Of a DNA stretch of 64,000 nt, positions 57,753 through 64,000 are shown piece after piece. This DNA is from Whalleya microplaca. Lineage: Eukaryota > Ascomycota > Sordariomycetes > Xylariales > Xylariaceae. The translations under genes and the position numbers were made by a program. The stretch's first letter is position 1; each line of letters begins with the position of its first letter. The DNA is taken from positions 248,001 to 312,000 of the forward strand of contig MU385745.1 of the NCBI GenBank assembly GCA_022497155.1. Direction: 5' to 3'. The notes under the pieces are model-generated. The model worked only from the letters and a program-made list of their open reading frames with translations, had not been told where the DNA came from and did not search any database.

Positions 57753-60350
57753 GCTACATTATCGTATCCGAGATAGGAGAGCGAAGAGAGTAGACAGTGC
57801 GATTGACCGCCAGCGAGTACTTTACCATAACCTGTAACAAGGCAACTAGAAAGGCACGGGAAGGCATGCGGCACGACAATTCTGTTGCATCCGAGCCCCC
57901 TTCTTGCACTTCATCGCGTCATGCAAAATATACGAGAATCGCTTCAAAATACGACACGGTTGGAAAGAAGATAGACAAGAATTGATTGAAAAATAAGAAT
58001 GAAGAAAAATTCTGCTGCTGACCGCTCGACGACTTAGCTCTTGTAAGACATCAGTTGGTGGCAATGGAGATGACAGGATGAGCGGTCTGCTTGACTTTTA
58101 GGCAGGCCAGCTCAATGATTCATGCGAAGGCATTCCTTCCGTGAAACGCTCGAATAATTCAGCTCTTCTGAGAACTGGTCTTAATATAGCTTTGCTTGAT
58201 AATTTGCTTAACAATCTGCTTGATGGCTTGCACAGGTTTTGGCAATGGGAGATGCATTCCTCATCAGGCTGCGATTTTCTGTGTGGGGAGTTGTACCCTC
58301 CAGATTCTGGGTCGCGATAGTTGCCAGCCTTAGAAAAATAGAACAAATTATTAGCTAGATAGAATAATCTGAATATTGAGGATTCATACCAACATTAATC
58401 ATGTTGATGAATCGAGACCAAATTGTTTAGTTGATGATCTCTCACCTTGGAGTTGGCGGGCTCTTGTAAGTTAAGTCTGAAAGATATCTTGCTCCGACGC
58501 GAGAGTCTCCCAAATAGTATCCCGCCAGTATCTCAACAATTTAATCTGTATAATAGTATAAGTTGACCTTGCTAGGTTCTCTCAGCAACTTTGACTTAGT
58601 ATCACGACTTTTTAGTTGTGATGCTCTTACCTCTCAAGTCGTCACTGAGTGTCGTCAACCTTGCCACCTTAATAAACTATTAAACAGCAAAAGAACAATA
58701 TGTTTAGAGTTATCATATTGAATATCGAATTATTGAGATCATGGACTTATATTATCAATAGTACTCCATCAAGTGAATGTTTAACGAGATGCTTGTAAGA
58801 AGTTAGCTGGTATGGGAACCCTTCTCTAAGCTATCACGGACAAGGGATCGAAGTTCAGGTTTAAGATGTGAGGTCCTAAATATGACAAAATATACACCAT
58901 TTAATTATAGTACCACGGCTATAGGATCCTAGCAGCTTGTATTAGACAAATTGTTTTGACACTTGGCTTTGTAAATAGTCACTTACACCGTTTCGCACCC
59001 TTCCAAGATTGTCCGCGTATGAACACATTGAACCACCATTTAGATGTTGCTTCACGATGATTCCTTAGAAAACTTAGTCGATGACTGCACTTTTATAGGA
59101 TCAAAAGTCACAGGTCGATTTATCCTTCCACTCTTGACCATTGAAGATTGTAAAAGGGGGGTAGAGCCATCCCAACCTTCAACATGTTGCTAAATAAATG
59201 TATCAATGAAATGGGACACATACCGATACTAAATTGATGTAACAATTAAGACGTATAGACAAGAAAGCAGTATCAAAAATAGAGAAATGATTTAGTTTAG
59301 CTGTCAATCATGTGGGCGCTTCCCCTATAGTCTGCTTGAATGAAGGTGGGACAAGCAGTTGCTATATATGTGCTGCTTTCTAAAGGAAACTTACTATACA
59401 AGTAAATTAGCGAATATACATGTCGCATATGGCGTGCTGGCCTATTGATTGAGTGTTGTCTTATGAACAGTTCTTCGAGGGTCCTAGAATGGGGTTGATT
59501 AAGTTATAGTTGCCACTAGACACTTAATGAATCTGGGTATACAGACAATATTGCCAGTTGTGGACCTAGGGAAATCTTTCAAGTGTCATATAGGGGTGTG
59601 CGACTCACTATTATATGAATGAAACCTGAATTGGATAGGAGTTGTAGCATAGGTACAGAAAGTTAGTGCGACTCCTAACCACTAGTCGACTGTTGCACCT
59701 ATAGTTATAGATCCAAATATAGTGACCTGATGTTAGTAATAGCCGCTTGGAGTATACAGTATCCCAATTGTATGTCCTATCACGAACATAATCATTAGGG
59801 CACCTATTTTGGAACACCAGGTCTTATCATTCATGAGTCGCATGCACTAGTTTGTCAATGCCAACATCCAGAGGACTCTGGACACCATATCATGGCCAAA
59901 TATTAACATGCTTTTAGTCACATTCTATAGGTGGCTATAACTTGGTGCCTCTTTCCGGTTGTTTTAAATGTAAAGGATGCTCACCTCAACTGTGTGTTGC
60001 CCACTGCGATGAAATAGTATCGGAAGGACACTTAGGGATTATGTAACTTCAAAAGATCCTGACTTACTCGTAGTTTATGTACCAATGTATCATTCGAAGT
60101 TGCTTATTATATGTCATCTGTATTCGCCTAACTCTTATTAAGACCACGGTGGTAGACTGCTTAGATTCGACGATGGATACTGCTTCTGACTGGATAGGGA
60201 TAAGATCGGACATATATTTTGCGACGGTGTCTTTCATCCTGTATGAACTTTGGAGGTATTTTAAGTTAGTCCGCATACCTGTAGAGACTTCACCGAAGAA
60301 TTCCAAGCCCATAAAGAAGATGTGGTTGAAATATGTGTGCTTCTAGCTGG

Positions 60351-60380
60351 ACTCGGTTCGACTCGGCTCGGCTCGACTCG
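60351..60380. repeat. Six degenerate 5-bp units of RYTCG type
   Basis: Consecutive units are ACTCG, GTTCG, ACTCG, GCTCG, GCTCG, ACTCG. The array is CpG-dense in an AT-rich desert. Confidence 0.8.
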
Positions 60381-61125
60381 ACTATCTGAAGAACACAGCA
60401 TCTTTCGGTGCAAACATAAGTAGATACCCGTTCACGCCTTAGAAAATATGTGATGTCTGTATTTAAAATATTCTTTGTAGGAATCCGCGTCTTCCGATCT
60501 CGATTACATGTCTGAACTTGAAAGTGGATGTGTACGGGCATGATCCCGAACAGACGGCCGACTTCCACCTCTTGTAAAAGTCGGCGCCGTCAACGGAAGA
60601 GTGTGACTTATATACCGTCGGAAATGGAGCTACAAGACCATCGGATCCGGCTTTACGGCATTTGCTTTCACTTGTTCACCAGAATCATCACCCTTATTGC
60701 GGCTCTTCCGGTGTTACGCATATTATGCAGGATGCGGGGTCTGGGTTGAGAATTGCCCCGAGAAGGCTAGCTGCAGCATAATTGCGCTATCGATCTGCCC
60801 TAGTTGTCTTAGCTCCAGCGGCAAATGCGGGAAGTTTGTGGGGGTTAATGGCGTGCGTCTGGGGGAAGAATCAACTACGTAGTACAGATCACAGCGCTAA
60901 AAGTAGAATGCGTGAAAGTCTATTGGCTCTCTAAGCACTTAACCCATACGGGGCCATACCAAAAAGGGTCTCCTATCCTCGCTCCCTTGTCAGCTTGTTC
61001 CCCTGTCCATCACGAACCACATCACATTGGCCGCAAACGCTATCGTGCAGACGCAACCCGGACCTGCCAATAGCTACATCTGCCATTGAGCCTGAACACT
61101 CCAGTAAGGGCCTCCAGTAAGGACC

Positions 61126-61152
61126 CGTCTCTGACACGTCTCTGACACGTCT
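61126..61152 (+). repeat. 11-bp tandem repeat, 2.5 copies
   Basis: The unit CGTCTCTGACA occurs twice and then for 5 bases. It is preceded at about 61099-61122 by a 13-bp near-duplication, CTCCAGTAAGG. Confidence 0.85.
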
Positions 61153-62516
61153 ATGATTTAGTCGCCGTGCGTCATGGCTCGAAGAGCCTCAATAGAGTCT
61201 CGCTTTCGTTCCCGCATGTGGAATGGAGCTCGTTTGACGGTCCGCGATAACCGTGGCCAGGCTAGAATGCACAGCAAGGACGGCCATTCCAGTCCAACCC
61301 ATCACCAACCAATATTATGCAAGCCGAATTACCAGTTCGAAGTGTCCCCATGCAGGCGACCAGGGCATCCTAGGTTGGGTTACCTGTTTGTCTCTACTCA
61401 CCCGCGTTTGTGTGGTCAGTGGCGGACTCAAATGGACAAAGGCGACCCCCCTAATTACCCCATTTGTATGGGGTTGTTAGCAACGATGAGCGCCAGGGTC
61501 CTCGTATCTCCCTCCGAACGTCGAATGTTGCGTATGATTGTCACGCAATTTCAACTTGAGCCTCAACGTTGGCTTCTAAGGTAGTATCGGCTGCAAGTAA
61601 GACTCCATAATAGACTCCATCCTTCTAACTTTGGGCAAGATATTGCGAATGGTTAATTATCAAGCCAATAGGTGCATCTGTTAGTTGTTAGAGACATGCA
61701 TTTCACTCTTGTTGGCGTGGCTTCTGTATGAACCCCCCTAAAGCAGTAAGGATCCCGCCCGTTTAACCTGCGGAAGCGGTCCGCTCTCTTGGAAATGCCA
61801 CACTTTGATATGAAACTACCACAGCACATCCCCAAGGCAGTTGTGGTACATAACGATAGTCCCTTTATGGGCCATAGATCGTTATGTGGCCATATGTTGC
61901 GGTAGAAATACTGCTCGGCGGTTAGGTAGGGGATGGTTATAACAAGGCAAAGCCTCGTGGTTGACTATAACAGCTGAGTCTTGGTAGCGCTAGGACCTAC
62001 AGTGTGGTTATACTGTAAGCAGTACATAGCGAGGGAAGTACCAGTTCCTACTACTGACCCAGAGCCTTGGAACCGAGAGAGCTTGCTGCAAAAGAGTCTC
62101 CACCTCAATACCTGCCTAAGACTGATTGGAACGGAGGATTTATACAAGGCATCCACATCCCGCAGTGCTCACCATGGTCAGGCCTCGAAGGAACACCGAA
62201 TCATATCCCCTCTTGTTGACCCATATAGGAAGCAGACTCGGCCCTATACTAGGGGCTCTAGTGATACCTTGCACGTTTGCGGCTTAAGCATGTAACAAAC
62301 CCTACCACATGATGGGACAACAGTCCCATGGGGGATTATCCTGTGACTTCGTCTTGGTCAGGGACTTGAGACCATCTACACCATCAGATAGCTGCCTGGG
62401 GCACGTGGTCTTCCGGTTGGAAGGCACATGATAACAGGCTTATGCTCGGTATGCTCTTCCCCTTGCACCGACAGCCTCATGTGTTGGGTGAGTTGATAAC
62501 TCGGGTACCCGAGGGG

Positions 62517-63420
62517 TTAGTCGTTGGGTATTGTGGAAGCGCTCACCGCTTCCTTAGCTCTTGAGTCTATTAAAATGCCACTTCGTAGCAATATGGCCCC
62601 CAATCTAGTATGTGGTTTGTTATGTAAAAAGGGGCATCTCAGCCTTATCATGGAAATGACAGTTGCTACGCTATTATAACTGTCAATGCCAACTCTTGTG
62701 GCGGGCCGGAAATCAGGGTACCAACCCTTAGAAGCGAATAACCAACACCCCTGAGGGCACTGTCCAAATTCTCCGGTGAACCAGCAGGCTGCAGACCTGT
62801 CAGGAAACATACCAACGAACCCCGGAATCCACGAAATGTTGATATCGATTTGTACACACAGGAATTTACTATTTGACATACACAAGCGCCCTAGCTGTGG
62901 GCTGATTCCGACACCAGGCAAATGGAAATACTAATAGAAGTATCCTGTTTTCCTCGATCGCCAGCACATACTTCCCCTGGCCCAATTCCTACACGTTGCC
63001 GGCAGAGAATCACGTCACAAACTCGACATTAGGCACACAAGAGCGTCCGGCTATCTATCAAAGGAATCGAGTATGTACCTTCGATCAGTACTCCAGAAGT
63101 CTAAGCTAACGAGTACTGGAGTAACGAGTAGGCTGGAATATTGCGACGTTGAACGAATCTAGACCGTCAAGCCTTCCGACAATCGAGAGTCGATAGCGAT
63201 AACTCTCGGATTTCATACCACCCCACAGCTTAGGCAAAGCCATTATCGTCACCTCCACTGCAGGTAATTCAGAGACATAGACGTCATCATACCTCGAGTG
63301 GTGCAAGGCAGACTTGCTACCGTGTGATAACATTGCCTGCGAACTGGTCATACTTAATAGAAATACAGGACTGGAATATCCTACAGATACACCGAGCTTC
63401 GTCGAATCCGAGACCAGCAC
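62517..63420 (-). mobile_element. Possible degraded LINE-type retrotransposon (RT/RNase H remnant)
   Basis: On the minus strand, around 62784-62852, the reading INISWIPGFVGMF followed by PDRSAA resembles the end of a retroelement RNase H domain, where W-x-PGH-x-G and a later (A/N)D-x-A are usual. Further 5' on the same strand (63106-63420) are SSPVFLLSM and RYDDV, faintly like the SP...LF and YADD motifs of LINE reverse transcriptases, in the expected order. Stops and frame changes separate the pieces. No poly-A tail, ends or target duplication were found. The call rests on short motif likeness only. Confidence 0.3.
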
Positions 63421-64000
63421 CCTCCCTGTGCGATAACAGACTACCCCCTTAACCTTAGGATCCGACCATAACCGCCTCCGCGATCAAAAGCTGAAGCTGC
63501 GATACCAGCCCCTGAAATCGTAATGTTCAGTCACGATATCCCTTCGAAGGCCTCATGATAGCTGCAGCATCTGATCGCAACCTGCTGTGAATCCTCCATC
63601 AGTATTGCAGGTGCTTGGTAGAATCTGACGACATAGCCGTGTTTAGGTGCATTCTACCGATGCCGCTATACTAGATGCAGCAGAAGCTAGTCGGCCACAT
63701 CAGTAGCAATGGTAACCAAGGAACACAGAAGCGCCCGCGTCAATATGTCACACAATCTGTAGGTAGGTCTCTTTATGGACTGTTGAAACCATATCTATCC
63801 GACCTACAAAGCTACGCGAAGAAGGAAATGCATACTCTGGCTAGGCCCTCGCCATTTTCTTGGCCGTGTGGCTTCCTGTATGGACTGCAGTCTCTGTTAG
63901 TTCACACCGCTTTCCAGTAGCACGAGACGTGTATGTACATTAAGACGCCCCTTTGCAGCTTGTGGTTATTTCTTCTTATTTAGATAACTGTTCTCTGAGA
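63421..64000. other. No feature seen at right window end
   Basis: ORFs are short and without domains. It may continue the presumed retroelement remnant or be plain intergenic DNA. Confidence 0.4.

Larger units (their letters stand above)
54338..62516. other. Gene desert of about 8.2 kb
   Basis: No gene is supported. The interval 58.3-60.3 kb is particularly AT-rich. The ORF at 61174-61584 (136 aa, ATG start) has no recognisable feature. Small hairpins at 57725-57752 and short repeats at 60351 and 61126 are listed separately. Confidence 0.5.

Noticed and set aside
61174..61584. 136-codon ORF with ATG
   Set aside because: No domain, mixed composition and short direct repeats just upstream; better treated as chance without transcript data.

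Overview
The window is nuclear DNA of a filamentous ascomycete (Pezizomycotina). Genes carry short introns of about 44-171 nt with GTRAGT-like donors and CTAAC/CTGAC branch sites. The gene set is fungal: EFR3, ATP12, an AIM2-like dienelactone hydrolase, a HET-domain gene, isovaleryl-CoA dehydrogenase beside methylcrotonyl-CoA carboxylase, an AreA GATA-like/DUF3295 protein and an EST1-like protein. AGGTA/CCTAGG-type motifs between genes suggest Sordariomycetes, perhaps Xylariales; that placement is inference only.

Layout. 1-11.4 kb is gene-rich: the 3' end of EFR3, mitochondrial ATP12, a C2H2 zinc-finger gene whose frame is broken twice, a secreted Cys-rich protein, an RGG-box protein and a three-exon dienelactone hydrolase. 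13.3-13.9 kb holds a Nudix hydrolase with an uncertain C-terminus. 16.9-19.0 kb holds a HET gene with a frameshift inside its most conserved motif. 19.3-22.8 kb is a divergent leucine-catabolism pair (IVD and MCC beta) sharing a roughly 300-bp promoter. 25.7-27.3 kb is the AreA GATA-like/DUF3295 gene. After that the DNA is mostly empty, with islands at 35.4 kb (small CxxC protein with MYPDxx repeats), 36.7-38.3 kb (complete four-exon RNA 3'-phosphate cyclase), 39.6 kb (secreted protein) and 51.7-54.3 kb (five-exon EST1-like protein). The last 9.6 kb contains only short repeats, small hairpins and a possible LINE remnant on the minus strand at 62.5-63.4 kb.

How the genes relate. Only IVD and MCCB form a clear functional pair: consecutive enzymes of mitochondrial leucine breakdown. 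The rest are ordinary single genes. No biosynthetic cluster, intact transposon, CRISPR array or convincing new multi-gene system was seen. The most unusual features are four or five introns that appear to need AAG 3' splice sites, two damaged genes, several uncharacterised small or secreted proteins, and a GC-rich hairpin in a long AT-rich gene desert.
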